Assembly (NCBI GenBank): GCA_038205135.1
Contig: JBBRCF010000006.1
Coordinates: forward strand, 1-59,307
Direction: 5' to 3'
From: UBA9554 sp038205135
GTDB taxonomy: Bacteria; Pseudomonadota; Alphaproteobacteria; Rhodobacterales; Rhodobacteraceae
Length of the DNA: 59,307 bases
Under the pieces are notes generated by a model. That model ran no database searches. It saw only the letters and a program-made list of their open reading frames with translations, and was not told where the DNA came from. The position numbers were made by a program, and so were the translations under genes. Shown in pieces: positions 41,749-50,474 of the stretch (the stretch's first letter is position 1; every line of letters starts with the position of its first letter).

Positions 41749-43167
41749 TCAGGCCGCCGACCCGCCCACCGTCAGCCCGCCGATCAGCAACGTCGGCTGT
41801 CCGACGCCGACGGGCACCCACTGGCCCGCCTTGCCGCAATTGCCCATGCCGGGGTCCAGCGCCATGTCATTGCCGATCGCGCGGATGTTTTTCAACGCGG
41901 TCGCGCCGTCGCCGATCAGGGTGGCCCCCTTGATCGGCTCGCCCACCACGCCGCCCCGGACGCGGTAGGCTTCGGTGCAGGAAAACACGAACTTGCCGTT
42001 GGTGATGTCCACCTGTCCGCCGCCGAACCCCACGGCCCAGATGCCGTCCTGCAGGCCCGCGACGATGCCGGCCGGATCGTCGGGACCGTTCAGCATGTAG
42101 GTGTTGGTCATCCGCGGCATCGGCGGGTGGGCATAGCTTTCGCGCCGCCCGTTGCCGGTGGGGGCAACCCCCATCAAGCGCGCGGATTGGCGGTCCTGCA
42201 TGAACCCCACCAGAATGCCGTCCTCGATCAGCACGTTCCTGCCCGATGGCGTGCCCTCGTCATCGACGCTGATCGATCCGCGCCGGTCCGGGATCGTGCC
42301 ATCGTCGAGCACGGTCACACCCGGGGCCGCGATGCGTTGGCCCATCAGCCCGGCAAAGGCCGAGGTGCCCTTGCGGTTGAAATCACCCTCCAGCCCGTGC
42401 CCGATGGCTTCGTGCAGCAGGATCCCGGGCCAGCCAGGGCCCAACACCACATCCATCATTCCGGCCGGGGCGGCGACGGCCTCCAGATTGACGGCTGCGA
42501 TGCGCAGCGCCTCGCGGGCGGTGGCCTGCCAGCTGGCGGGGTCGAACAGGCCTTCGGGGCCGATCCGCCCGCCGCCGCCGGCCGAGCCGGATTCGCGGCG
42601 TCCGCCGGCTTCGGCGATCACCGACACGTTCAGCCGCACCATCGGCCGGGTATCGGTCACCAGCGCGCCATCGGGGCGCAGGATCGCAACTTCCTGAATC
42701 GATGCGGTGGCCGATACGGATACCTGCACCACACGCGGGTCCAGATCGCGGGCATAGGCGTCGATCGCGCGCAGCGTCTCGATCTTGATGGCAAAGGGCA
42801 GCGCGATGACCGGGTCCGCGTCGGTATACAGCCGCCGGTTGGTGGGGGCAGGGCCGGGTGCCATCACGCCGCCTGCCGCCCCGATTGCCAGCCGCGCCGT
42901 GGCAACCGCACGGGACAGGGCCGCGTCGGAAATATCGGTGGAATGGGCATAGGCCGAAACCTCGCCCAGCACGGCGCGCAACCCAAAGCCTTCTGACGCA
43001 TCATAGGACGCGGTCTTGATCCGGCCGTCATCCAGCACCAGCGCCTCGGACCGGCGGCGTTCCAGAAACAATTCGCCATCTTCGGCGCCCTGCGTGGCCT
43101 GCCGCAGATGCGCCAGCGCGCGGTCGTGGTCCAGCGCGGTGTCAAACGGGCGAAATACATCGGTCAT
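41749..43167 (-). CDS. tldD: Metalloprotease TldD
   Basis: A 472-residue PmbA/TldD family zinc protease. The metal motif HEAIGHGLEGD is near residue 252-262, and the C-terminal half carries SVDDEGTP, GFMQDRQSA, TNTYM and VGEPIKGATLIGD blocks. TldD with TldE (PmbA) degrades unfolded peptides and processes modified peptides such as microcins. The partner gene is not in the window. It lies upstream of dprA on the same strand, with a 133-base gap. Confidence 0.96.
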   Translation of the reverse strand: MTDVFRPFDTALDHDRALAHLRQATQGAEDGELFLERRRSEALVLDDGRIKTASYDASEGFGLRAVLGEVSAYAHSTDISDAALSRAVATARLAIGAAGGVMAPGPAPTNRRLYTDADPVIALPFAIKIETLRAIDAYARDLDPRVVQVSVSATASIQEVAILRPDGALVTDTRPMVRLNVSVIAEAGGRRESGSAGGGGRIGPEGLFDPASWQATAREALRIAAVNLEAVAAPAGMMDVVLGPGWPGILLHEAIGHGLEGDFNRKGTSAFAGLMGQRIAAPGVTVLDDGTIPDRRGSISVDDEGTPSGRNVLIEDGILVGFMQDRQSARLMGVAPTGNGRRESYAHPPMPRMTNTYMLNGPDDPAGIVAGLQDGIWAVGFGGGQVDITNGKFVFSCTEAYRVRGGVVGEPIKGATLIGDGATALKNIRAIGNDMALDPGMGNCGKAGQWVPVGVGQPTLLIGGLTVGGSAA

Positions 43168-43292
43168 GGCAAGCTTCCTTTAAGGTTTGACGCACAAGAT
43201 GGCGTTTGAACGGGGCAAAGACAATCGTTGGCCGTCATGAACCGCCCGGAGTGGTTTCCGGCACTGTTCCGGGCGTGCATCCGGGCGTGCCT

Positions 43293-43334
43293 GCGGGCGC
43301 GGTCCTGCGGGCCCGGTCCTGCGGGCCCGGTCAC
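43293..43334. repeat. Three 14-bp GC-rich tandem repeats
   Basis: Units GCGGGC(G/C)CGGTC(CT/AC) repeated without gaps, about 210-255 bases upstream of the coxII start. Their core GGGCCCGG is self-complementary. No role known. Confidence 0.8.
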
Positions 43335-43380
43335 GGGCGCAGTCACGGGCGGGGCGGGAGAGTGGCGGCGGTGGGCAAAC

Positions 43381-43394
43381 TTGATCCAGATCAA
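43381..43394. promoter_or_regulatory. Perfect FNR/FnrL-type box upstream of the cytochrome oxidase operon
   Basis: TTGAT-CCAG-ATCAA is an exact inverted repeat matching the FNR/FnrL consensus TTGAT-N4-ATCAA. It is about 154 bases upstream of the coxII start. FnrL is the oxygen regulator in Rhodobacter, so aa3-type oxidase expression is probably oxygen-controlled, either activated or repressed depending on promoter spacing, which I could not fix. Confidence 0.85.
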
Positions 43395-43547
43395 AAAAGC
43401 GTCCCTTTGCCGCAAGTGGGAATGTTGTGCCCCGGCGCGGAATGTGGTTTTACTGCCACCAATTTCGGACCGCGCGGTGTGCCATTGTGCATCGCGAACG
43501 GACCGGAGCAAAGGGAACACGGCTTCTACCAGATCAAGGTGCTGAAC

Positions 43548-44423
43548 ATGCGAATCCTCTCTATTCTGACGGCTGCGGCATTGGCATCGGGGTCGGTTCC
43601 GGCCATCGCGCAACAGGCCGCGCTGGAGATCGTGGGCGCGCCCACCGGTCGCGCAATGGGCTTTCAGCCCGCAGCGACCGAACTGGCCCGCGATCTTCAA
43701 TGGCTGGACGGTATGATCAACATCATCATCGCCGCCGTCGTGGTATTTGTCTGCGCCCTGCTGGTGGTCGTGATGGTCCGTTACAACCGTCGCGCCAATC
43801 CGAACCCGGCCAGCTTTAGCCATCACTCGCCGCTCGAGGTCGCTTGGACCATAGGGCCGATCCTGATCCTGGTGTTCATCGGCGCGTTTTCCCTGCCGGT
43901 TCTGTTCAAGCAGCAAGAAATTCCTGCAGCGGATATCACCATCAAGGTCACGGGGTACCAGTGGTACTGGGGCTATGAATATGTTGACAGCGGTCTGGCG
44001 TTCGACAGCTACATGATCGGGTCGCCAGCCACCGGTGGTGACAACCGCCTGACACCCGAGGTCGAGGCGCAGTTGATCGAGGCCGGGTATACCCGTGATG
44101 AATTCCTGCTGGCAACCGACACGGCCGTGGTCGTGCCGGTCGGCAAGACCATCGTGATGCAGGTGACCGGGTCCGACGTGATCCATTCTTGGACCATCCC
44201 GGCGTTTGGCGTGAAACAGGACGGCGTGCCGGGGCGCCTGGCGGAATTGTGGTTCAATGCGGACCGCGAAGGCGTCTATTTCGGACAATGTTCGGAATTG
44301 TGCGGGCAGGCCCATGCCTACATGCCGATCACGGTCAAGGTGGTCAGCCAGGAAGCCTATGACCGATGGCTGGCAGCGGCGACAGCCGAAGGCGGCTATG
44401 TCGAAGTGGCCGCGCTCGATTGA
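43548..44423 (+). CDS. ctaC: Cytochrome c oxidase subunit II
   Basis: A 291-residue membrane protein of the aa3-type oxidase. A signal peptide (..LASGSVPAIAQQ) is followed by two helices (around MINIIIAAVVVFVCALLVVVMV and VAWTIGPILILVFIGAF) and the CuA cupredoxin domain with YQWYWGYEY and the ligand block GQCSELCGQAHAYMPI (two Cys, Glu, His, Met) near the C-terminus. ATG 43548 has AAGGTG upstream and begins the leader peptide. Subunit I (ctaD) is not in this cluster, as is usual in Rhodobacteraceae. Confidence 0.96.
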   Translation: MRILSILTAAALASGSVPAIAQQAALEIVGAPTGRAMGFQPAATELARDLQWLDGMINIIIAAVVVFVCALLVVVMVRYNRRANPNPASFSHHSPLEVAWTIGPILILVFIGAFSLPVLFKQQEIPAADITIKVTGYQWYWGYEYVDSGLAFDSYMIGSPATGGDNRLTPEVEAQLIEAGYTRDEFLLATDTAVVVPVGKTIVMQVTGSDVIHSWTIPAFGVKQDGVPGRLAELWFNADREGVYFGQCSELCGQAHAYMPITVKVVSQEAYDRWLAAATAEGGYVEVAALD

Positions 44424-44533
44424 TGACCGGCTAGAACAGGGTCCGCGGCATCTGGCTGAGGGCCCCCGTTTCGGCAAGTTTCTCGATACGACAGCGTTCG
44501 GCTGCCGTGTCTCAGGTACATGACAGGATCAAC

Positions 44534-45472
44534 ATGAGCGACGCCTCCATCAATCAAAGCGACGCGGGAACGGATGACGCCAGCTTTGGCGACTACTTTG
44601 CCCTGCTGAAGCCGCGTGTCATGTCGCTGGTTGTGTTCACGGCATTGGTCGGGCTGGCAGCAGCCCCCGTGGCGGTGAACCCGATGGTTGCTTTTGCGGC
44701 GATCCTGTTCATCGCTGTCGGCGCGGGCGCGTCAGGTGCCCTGAACATGTGGTGGGACGCCGACATCGACCGGCTGATGCGGCGCACCGCCCGCCGCCCG
44801 GTCCCGGCCGGCAAGGTCACGGCCGATGCGGCGCTGTCGATCGGGCTGACGTTGTCGGTCATGTCCGTGGTGATGCTGTGGCTGGCGGCGGGTGTCGTCC
44901 CGGCCGCATTGCTGGCCTTCACCATCTTTTTCTATGCCGTTGTTTACAGCATGTGGTTGAAACGTTCGACACCGCAAAACATCGTCATCGGCGGTGCGGC
45001 GGGGGCCTTTCCGCCGATGATCGGCTGGGCCGTGGCCACGGGTGGGGTATCGGTCGAATCGCTGCTGATGTTCGCGCTGATCTTTGCTTGGACACCGCCA
45101 CATTTCTGGGCGCTTGCCCTGTTCATGAACGCGGATTATGAAAAAGCCGGTGTGCCGATGCTGACCGTGACGCATGGCCGCCGCGTCACCCGCCGTCACA
45201 TCCTGGCATACACCGTGGTGCTGGTGCCGGTCGCTCTGGCGTTGCTGCTGACCCCGATCGCCGGACCGGTTTACGCCGTGACCACCGTCATCTTGAACCT
45301 GCTGTTCCTGCGCGGCGCTGTGGCGATCTGGCGTCGCGACGAAACAATGGCCGAGGCCGACCGCTACAAGGTCGAGAGAAGCTTTTTCAGATTGTCGCTC
45401 GCTTATCTTTTCCTGCATTTTGGCGCGATCCTGATCGATGCCGGCCTGCGCAGTTGGGGGCTATGGGCATGA
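44534..45472 (+). CDS. ctaB: Protoheme IX farnesyltransferase (heme O synthase)
   Basis: A 312-residue UbiA-family prenyltransferase with about nine helices. The first Asp-rich motif is NMWWDADIDRLMRRT, the second lies around FMNADYEKAGVPML. It farnesylates haem b for the oxidase. ATG 44534 has ACAGGATC upstream; an in-frame start at 44507 exists but is less likely. The 110-base gap after ctaC has no terminator. Confidence 0.97.
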   Translation: MSDASINQSDAGTDDASFGDYFALLKPRVMSLVVFTALVGLAAAPVAVNPMVAFAAILFIAVGAGASGALNMWWDADIDRLMRRTARRPVPAGKVTADAALSIGLTLSVMSVVMLWLAAGVVPAALLAFTIFFYAVVYSMWLKRSTPQNIVIGGAAGAFPPMIGWAVATGGVSVESLLMFALIFAWTPPHFWALALFMNADYEKAGVPMLTVTHGRRVTRRHILAYTVVLVPVALALLLTPIAGPVYAVTTVILNLLFLRGAVAIWRRDETMAEADRYKVERSFFRLSLAYLFLHFGAILIDAGLRSWGLWA

Positions 45473-45648
45473 GCCTTCGTCAACAGCATGACCTGCACAA
45501 GCGACGGTTCGGTCTGAACCTCGGCCTCGGGTTGGTGCTGGCGTTTATTGTCGCGGTCCTGTTCGGCCTGACCGTCGCCAAAGTGTCCGTTGGCGGGTTC
45601 CAGGTGGGGCCGGCGCCGGCACAAACTCAAACGGGCGAGGGGAATTGA
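45469..45648 (+). CDS. Small membrane protein of the cox cluster (CoxF-like)
   Basis: A 59-residue protein with one helix (FGLNLGLGLVLAFIVAVLFGLTV) and a basic N-terminus (SLRQQHDLHKRR). It begins inside the ctaB stop (ATGA overlap) and ends just before ctaG, a position occupied by the small CoxF protein in Rhodobacteraceae. It may be an assembly or accessory factor; the function is inferred from position. Confidence 0.8.
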   Translation: MSLRQQHDLHKRRFGLNLGLGLVLAFIVAVLFGLTVAKVSVGGFQVGPAPAQTQTGEGN

Positions 45649-45651
45649 CCG

Positions 45652-46236
45652 ATGCGTTGGCGTGATCTGGACGGCAAGACGAAAACTCTGGTGCAGACCG
45701 TGTCGACCGTGGTGCTGATGGGCGGGCTTGGCTGGGCGGCGGTGCCTTTCTACGACTGGTTCTGCCGGACGACCGGCTTCGGCGGCGCGACCGTCGTGGC
45801 GACTACCGGCCCGGAGGACGTGCTGGAACAGACCATCAAGATCCGGTTCGATGCGTCGGTCAATACGGACATGCCGTGGCAATTCACCCCGGTTGTCCGC
45901 GAAATGAGCGTGCGGATAGGCGAAACCGGACTGGCCTTCTACGAGGCCTACAATCCGACCAACCGCACCGTGGCCGGCTCGGCGTCCTACAACGTCACCC
46001 CCTATCAGGCGGGCGGCTTTTTCACCAAGATCGACTGTTTCTGTTTCGAACAGCAGGTGCTTGCCCCCGGCGAACGGGTGCAGATGCCGGTGACGTTCTA
46101 CGTCGATCCCGCTATCGTCGCCGATCGCGATGCAAAATTTGTGCACACGATCACATTATCCTATACCTTCTTCGAAACCGATCTGCCCGAAGAGGCCGCA
46201 AGCCTGCAACCGGCGGCCCCCCAACCTGTGAATTGA
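45652..46236 (+). CDS. ctaG: Cytochrome c oxidase assembly protein CtaG (Cox11)
   Basis: A 194-residue copper chaperone for the CuB site: one N-terminal helix (about 15-32, VSTVVLMGGLGWAAVPFY) and a periplasmic immunoglobulin-like domain with the copper motif CFCF near residue 127-130 and MPVTFYVDP. The stretch VPFYDWFCRTTGFGG is diagnostic. It starts three bases after the coxF-like stop. Confidence 0.96.
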   Translation: MRWRDLDGKTKTLVQTVSTVVLMGGLGWAAVPFYDWFCRTTGFGGATVVATTGPEDVLEQTIKIRFDASVNTDMPWQFTPVVREMSVRIGETGLAFYEAYNPTNRTVAGSASYNVTPYQAGGFFTKIDCFCFEQQVLAPGERVQMPVTFYVDPAIVADRDAKFVHTITLSYTFFETDLPEEAASLQPAAPQPVN

Positions 46237-46257
46237 CGGCAAAGCCACGAGGGAACC

Positions 46258-47064
46258 ATGGCGCAAGAAAAAAACCACGATTTCCACATTCTGGCCCCGT
46301 CACTGTGGCCACTTCTGGCGGCGGTTTCGGCCTTTGTCATGCTGTTCGGGGCTGTGCTGTTCTTTCATGACAGCGGACCGTGGCTGCTGATCGCAGGCTT
46401 TGTCGGCGTGCTGTACGTCATGTACGGCTGGTGGGCCGAAACCGTGGCGGAAAACCACGCAGGCGACCACACGCCGGTCGTGGCCATCGGCCTGCGCTAT
46501 GGCGTGATCCTGTTCATCATGTCCGAAGTGATGTTTTTTGCCGCCTGGTTCTGGTCGTTCTTCAAGCATGCAATGTATCCGATGCACCCGGATGGCCTGA
46601 GCCCGGCGATTGACGGCGTGTGGCCGCCCGCCGGTATCGAAACCTTTGACCCATGGCACCTGCCGCTGATCAACACGCTGATCCTGCTGTGTTCCGGGGC
46701 CGCTGCCACATGGGCGCACCATGCGCTGGTGCATGAGGACAACCGCAAGGACCTGAAGACCGGACTGTGGCTGGCGATTGTGCTGGGTGCGATCTTTACC
46801 GTGTTCCAGATCTATGAATACACCCACGCCGCCTTCGGCTTTGCCGGCAACATCTACGGCGCGAACTTTTTCATGGCGACGGGGTTCCACGGGTTCCACG
46901 TGCTGATCGGCACCATCTTTCTGGCGATCTGTCTGTATCGGGTCTATCAGGGCCACTTCACACCGCAAAGTCACCTCGGGTTCGAAGCGGCCGCCTGGTA
47001 TTGGCATTTTGTCGATGTGGTCTGGCTGTTCCTGTTCCTGGCGGTTTATATCTGGGGTCAGTAA
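46258..47064 (+). CDS. ctaE: Cytochrome c oxidase subunit III
   Basis: A 268-residue protein with seven helices. The blocks HILAPSLWPLLAA, SEVMFFAAWFWSFFKH, HAAFGFAGNIYGANFFMATGFHGFHV and YWHFVDVVWLFLFLAVYIWG identify subunit III, which stabilises the oxidase and supports proton uptake. It is followed by a strong terminator (47086-47113), so it probably ends the main cox transcript. Confidence 0.97.
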   Translation: MAQEKNHDFHILAPSLWPLLAAVSAFVMLFGAVLFFHDSGPWLLIAGFVGVLYVMYGWWAETVAENHAGDHTPVVAIGLRYGVILFIMSEVMFFAAWFWSFFKHAMYPMHPDGLSPAIDGVWPPAGIETFDPWHLPLINTLILLCSGAAATWAHHALVHEDNRKDLKTGLWLAIVLGAIFTVFQIYEYTHAAFGFAGNIYGANFFMATGFHGFHVLIGTIFLAICLYRVYQGHFTPQSHLGFEAAAWYWHFVDVVWLFLFLAVYIWGQ

Positions 47065-47085
47065 TCCGTCACGCCCTAGATGAAC

Positions 47086-47117
47086 AAAGGCGCGCGGGAC
47101 ACCGCGCGCCTTTCGCT
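47086..47117 (+). terminator. Intrinsic terminator after ctaE
   Basis: A perfect 12-base stem (AAAGGCGCGCGG, 47086-47097, with CCGCGCGCCTTT, 47102-47113) and a four-base loop GACA, ending in a T-rich stretch. It lies 21 bases past the ctaE stop and 46 bases before surf1. Confidence 0.88.
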
Positions 47118-47158
47118 TTGCCGCAGCAGGCAGCCTGGAAAACCTGAAAGGAACGCCC

Positions 47159-47824
47159 ATGCGGGTGCTGGTTCCCCTGATCTTTGGCGTTTTGGGCACG
47201 GCTGTGCTGATCTGGCTTGGGGTCTGGCAATTGCAGCGGCTGGCCTGGAAAGAGGGGGTGCTGACGCAGATCGAGGCGCGCGTCACCGCCGATCCGGTCG
47301 CAGTGCCGCTGAACGTTACCGACGCTGATCGATGGCTGCCTGTCGCCGCCGCCGGCCAGATCGGCGCCGATGCGCTGCGCGTTCTGGTCAGCCGCAAAAC
47401 GATCGGTGCGGGGTATCGGGTGATTTCGGCGTTCGAAACCGGCGATGGGCGGCGCATCCTGCTGGATCGTGGTTTTGTCGCCTTGGAAACCGCGATTCCG
47501 CCGGGCGGCGCGGGGCGCATCACCGGCAACGTGCATCTGCCCGATGACCGCACATCATCCACCCCCGCCAATGACGAGACCAAGAACATCTGGTTCGCCC
47601 GCGACATCACCCGCATGGCCGAAGTGCTGGACACGGAACCCCTGTTGATCGTCGCGCGCGCGGTGGACCCGGCGGAACCCGGCGTCACGCCATTGCCCGT
47701 CGATACGGCCACGATCCCGAATGACCATTTCGGCTATGCGATGCAGTGGTTCGGTTTGGCCGTTGTCTGGACTGCGATGACCGGATACTTGCTGTGGCGC
47801 AATCGCCGGACCGCGAAAGGCTGA
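47159..47824 (+). CDS. SURF1 family cytochrome oxidase biogenesis protein
   Basis: A 221-residue membrane protein with an N-terminal helix (LVPLIFGVLGTAVLIWLGVWQLQRL) and a C-terminal helix (FGYAMQWFGLAVVWTAMTGYLLWRN). The WQLQRL.WK and HFGYAMQWFGLA motifs mark the SURF1 family, which inserts haem a into subunit I. It follows the ctaE terminator, so it may have its own promoter or rely on read-through. ATG 47159 has AAAGGAAC upstream. Confidence 0.93.
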   Translation: MRVLVPLIFGVLGTAVLIWLGVWQLQRLAWKEGVLTQIEARVTADPVAVPLNVTDADRWLPVAAAGQIGADALRVLVSRKTIGAGYRVISAFETGDGRRILLDRGFVALETAIPPGGAGRITGNVHLPDDRTSSTPANDETKNIWFARDITRMAEVLDTEPLLIVARAVDPAEPGVTPLPVDTATIPNDHFGYAMQWFGLAVVWTAMTGYLLWRNRRTAKG

Positions 47825-47826
47825 CC

Positions 47827-49215
47827 ATGCATTATGTATCGACCCGGGGACACGCGCCCGTCCTGTCGTTTGAAGCCGCGATGATGACCGGGCTGGCACG
47901 CGATGGCGGGCTGTATCTGCCCGAAACCATCCCGCAGATGTCACCAGACGACATCGCCGCTCTGGCCGGCCTGCCCTACGAAGAGGTGGTGGCGCGGGTC
48001 CTGACGCCCTTTGTCACCGATGCCTTTGCGCCGGACGAATTCCGCGCCATCATCGCGCGTGCCTATGCCGGCTTTGCCCATCCTGCCCGCGCGCCATTGG
48101 TGCAACTGGCGCCGGGGCATTTTCTGCTGGAACTGTTCCATGGTCCCACGCTGGCGTTCAAGGATTTCCCCATGCAACTGCTGGGCCAGATGATGCAGGC
48201 GACACTGGCGCGGTCGGGGCACAAGATCACCATCGTCGGTGCCACGTCGGGCGATACCGGTTCGGCGGCGATGGAGGCGTTTCGCGGGCTGGACAACGTC
48301 GATGTGTTCATTCTGTACCCGCAAGGCCGGGTCAGCGAGGTACAACGCCGCCAGATGACCACACCCGTCGAGGCAAACGTGCACGCCTTGGCCATCGACG
48401 GCACGTTCGATGACGCGCAGGCGCGGGTCAAGGACATGTTCAACGATTTCGAGTTCCGCGACGCGGTCGGGTTGGCCGGGGTCAACTCGATCAACATCGC
48501 GCGCGTTCTGGCGCAGGTCGTCTATTTCTTTGCCGCCGCCGTCGCATTGGGCGCACCACTGCGACCAGTGGATTTCACGGTTCCGACTGGCAATTTCGGG
48601 GATATCTTTGCCGGTTACATTGCAAAACGCATGGGTCTGCCGATCGGACGGCTGGTGGTGGCGACCAACCAGAACGATATCCTGCACCGGTGTCTGGCCA
48701 CGGGCGACTACCGCCCCGATGGTGTCATGCCGACGATCAGCCCGTCGATGGACATTCAGGTGTCATCGAATTTCGAACGCGCGCTGTATTACGCGCATGG
48801 CTCGGACGGGGCCGCCATCGCGGCATTGATGGACGAATTAAAGGCCGGCGGGTTCACCCTCAGCCAGGGGGTGCGCGATGCGCTGGTGGTCGATTTTGCA
48901 TCGGGTCGCACGGATGAGGCGGAAACCGTCGCCACGATCACCCGCACGCTGGCGCAGACCGGAGAATTGTTGTGCCCGCACACCGCCGTCGGCGTGCATG
49001 TCGCCGAACAGTCTCTGCGCGCCGATATCCCGATGGTGACGCTGGCCACCGCGCATCCGGCAAAGTTTCCCGATGCCGTGCAGGCCGCCACCGGCATTCG
49101 CCCCGGCTTGCCGCCGCACATGGAAGGGCTGTTCGAACGGCCCGAACGGCTGACACAGGTCCCGAACGACCTGACCGCGATTGAAACCCTGATCCACGAA
49201 AGACGCCGCGCATGA
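47827..49215 (+). CDS. thrC: Threonine synthase
   Basis: A 462-residue PLP enzyme converting phosphohomoserine to threonine. The PLP Lys is in GPTLAFKDFPMQL near residue 110; further blocks ATSGDTGSAAMEAF, NSINIARVLAQ..YF and PTGNFGDIFAGY are diagnostic. It starts three bases after surf1 and ends overlapping the peptidase gene (ATGA). The pairing with an M16 peptidase is common in alphaproteobacteria. Confidence 0.97.
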   Translation: MHYVSTRGHAPVLSFEAAMMTGLARDGGLYLPETIPQMSPDDIAALAGLPYEEVVARVLTPFVTDAFAPDEFRAIIARAYAGFAHPARAPLVQLAPGHFLLELFHGPTLAFKDFPMQLLGQMMQATLARSGHKITIVGATSGDTGSAAMEAFRGLDNVDVFILYPQGRVSEVQRRQMTTPVEANVHALAIDGTFDDAQARVKDMFNDFEFRDAVGLAGVNSINIARVLAQVVYFFAAAVALGAPLRPVDFTVPTGNFGDIFAGYIAKRMGLPIGRLVVATNQNDILHRCLATGDYRPDGVMPTISPSMDIQVSSNFERALYYAHGSDGAAIAALMDELKAGGFTLSQGVRDALVVDFASGRTDEAETVATITRTLAQTGELLCPHTAVGVHVAEQSLRADIPMVTLATAHPAKFPDAVQAATGIRPGLPPHMEGLFERPERLTQVPNDLTAIETLIHERRRA

Positions 49216-50474
49216 CCGTCCGCCTTGATACCTTGTCGAACGGTTTCCGTGTAGTGACGGAACATATGCCGCATCTGCAATCCGCGTCCGTGGGTGTCTG
49301 GATCAACGCCGGCGCGCGCAATGAACGCGGCGACCAGAACGGCATCGCGCATTTTCTGGAACACATGGCGTTCAAGGGCACCGCGCGGCGATCCGCCTTG
49401 CAGATCGCCGAGGAAATCGAGGATGTCGGCGGTTATCTGAACGCCTATACCAGCCGCGAAACCACCGCCTATTACGCCCGCGTGTTGCAGGCCGATGTGC
49501 CGCTGGCGCTGGATGTGGTGGCCGACATCATCCTGAACCCGGCCTTTGACCCCGCCGAGATCGAGGTCGAACGCGGCGTGATCCTGCAGGAAATCGGTCA
49601 GGCGCTGGACACGCCCGATGACATTATTTTTGACTGGTTGCAGGAAAGCGCCTATCCCGACCAGCCGCTGGGCCGCACCATTCTGGGCCCCGAAGAACGG
49701 GTCAACGCGTTTCAGGGCGGTGATTTCCGTGGCTTTGTCGCCGAACATTACGGGCCCGGCCAGATGATCCTGGCTGCGGCCGGCGCGGTTGATCACGACG
49801 CGCTACTGCGCGACGCCGAACGGATGTTCGGACATATGCTGCCGCTGACACCGCCTGCGCTGGTGCCCGCGCGGTTCATGGGCGGCGAAGTGCGGCATGT
49901 GAAACGGCTGGAACAGGCCCATGTCGCGCTGGGGTTCGAAGGCCCGGAATACCGCAGCGACGACATCTACGTGGCGCAGGTCTATTCCGGTGCGTTGGGC
50001 GGGGGCATGTCGTCGCGGCTGTTTCAGGAACTGCGTGAAAAGCGCGGGCTATGCTATTCGATCTGGTCGCAAATCGGCGCCTATGACGACACCGGCATGA
50101 TGACGATCTATGCGGGCACCTCGGCGCATGATGTGGGCGACCTGATGCGCCTGACGCTGGACGAGATGAAACGCGCCGCCACTGACATGACCCCAGCCGA
50201 GGTCGCCCGCGCACAGGCCCAGATGAAGGCGGGCATGCTGATGGGGCTGGAAAGTCCGTCATCGCGCGCCGAACGGCTGGCGCGCATGGTGCAGGTCTGG
50301 GGCCGGGTGCCGACGCTGCCGGAAATGGTGGCACGGGTCGATGCAGTGACGCTGGCCGATGTGACGCGGTTTGCCGAAGCGATGGTGGCTCATGCGCCGA
50401 TGGCGCAGGCGCTGTACGGTCCGGTCCGGCGCGCGCCCGTTCTGGCGGCGATGCAGGAGCGGCGAGCGGCGTGA
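49212..50474 (+). CDS. M16 family zinc peptidase (processing peptidase type)
   Basis: A 420-residue protein with the inverted zinc motif HFLEH at residues 47-51 and the distal Glu of the family further on (ERGVILQEIGQ region). An N-terminal active half and a C-terminal inactive half (EKRGLCYSIWSQIGAYDDTG) make a full processing-peptidase fold. The start overlaps the thrC stop, so translation is coupled. The physiological substrate is unknown. It is cytoplasmic by lack of a signal peptide. Confidence 0.93.
   Translation: MTVRLDTLSNGFRVVTEHMPHLQSASVGVWINAGARNERGDQNGIAHFLEHMAFKGTARRSALQIAEEIEDVGGYLNAYTSRETTAYYARVLQADVPLALDVVADIILNPAFDPAEIEVERGVILQEIGQALDTPDDIIFDWLQESAYPDQPLGRTILGPEERVNAFQGGDFRGFVAEHYGPGQMILAAAGAVDHDALLRDAERMFGHMLPLTPPALVPARFMGGEVRHVKRLEQAHVALGFEGPEYRSDDIYVAQVYSGALGGGMSSRLFQELREKRGLCYSIWSQIGAYDDTGMMTIYAGTSAHDVGDLMRLTLDEMKRAATDMTPAEVARAQAQMKAGMLMGLESPSSRAERLARMVQVWGRVPTLPEMVARVDAVTLADVTRFAEAMVAHAPMAQALYGPVRRAPVLAAMQERRAA

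Larger units (their letters stand above)
43168..43547. other. 380-base regulatory region upstream of the cox operon
   Basis: No gene is supported: the coxII frame is open upstream to 43206 but shows no similarity and lacks a signal peptide start. It contains a GC-rich tandem repeat (three 14-bp units GCGGGCCCGGTCCT, 43293-43334) and an FNR-type palindrome at 43381-43394. The promoter for ctaC should lie downstream of the latter. Confidence 0.7.

Noticed and set aside
43206..43547. N-terminal extension of ctaC by 114 codons
   Set aside because: Open by chance in GC-rich DNA; it would put residues before the signal peptide and covers the FNR box and repeats.
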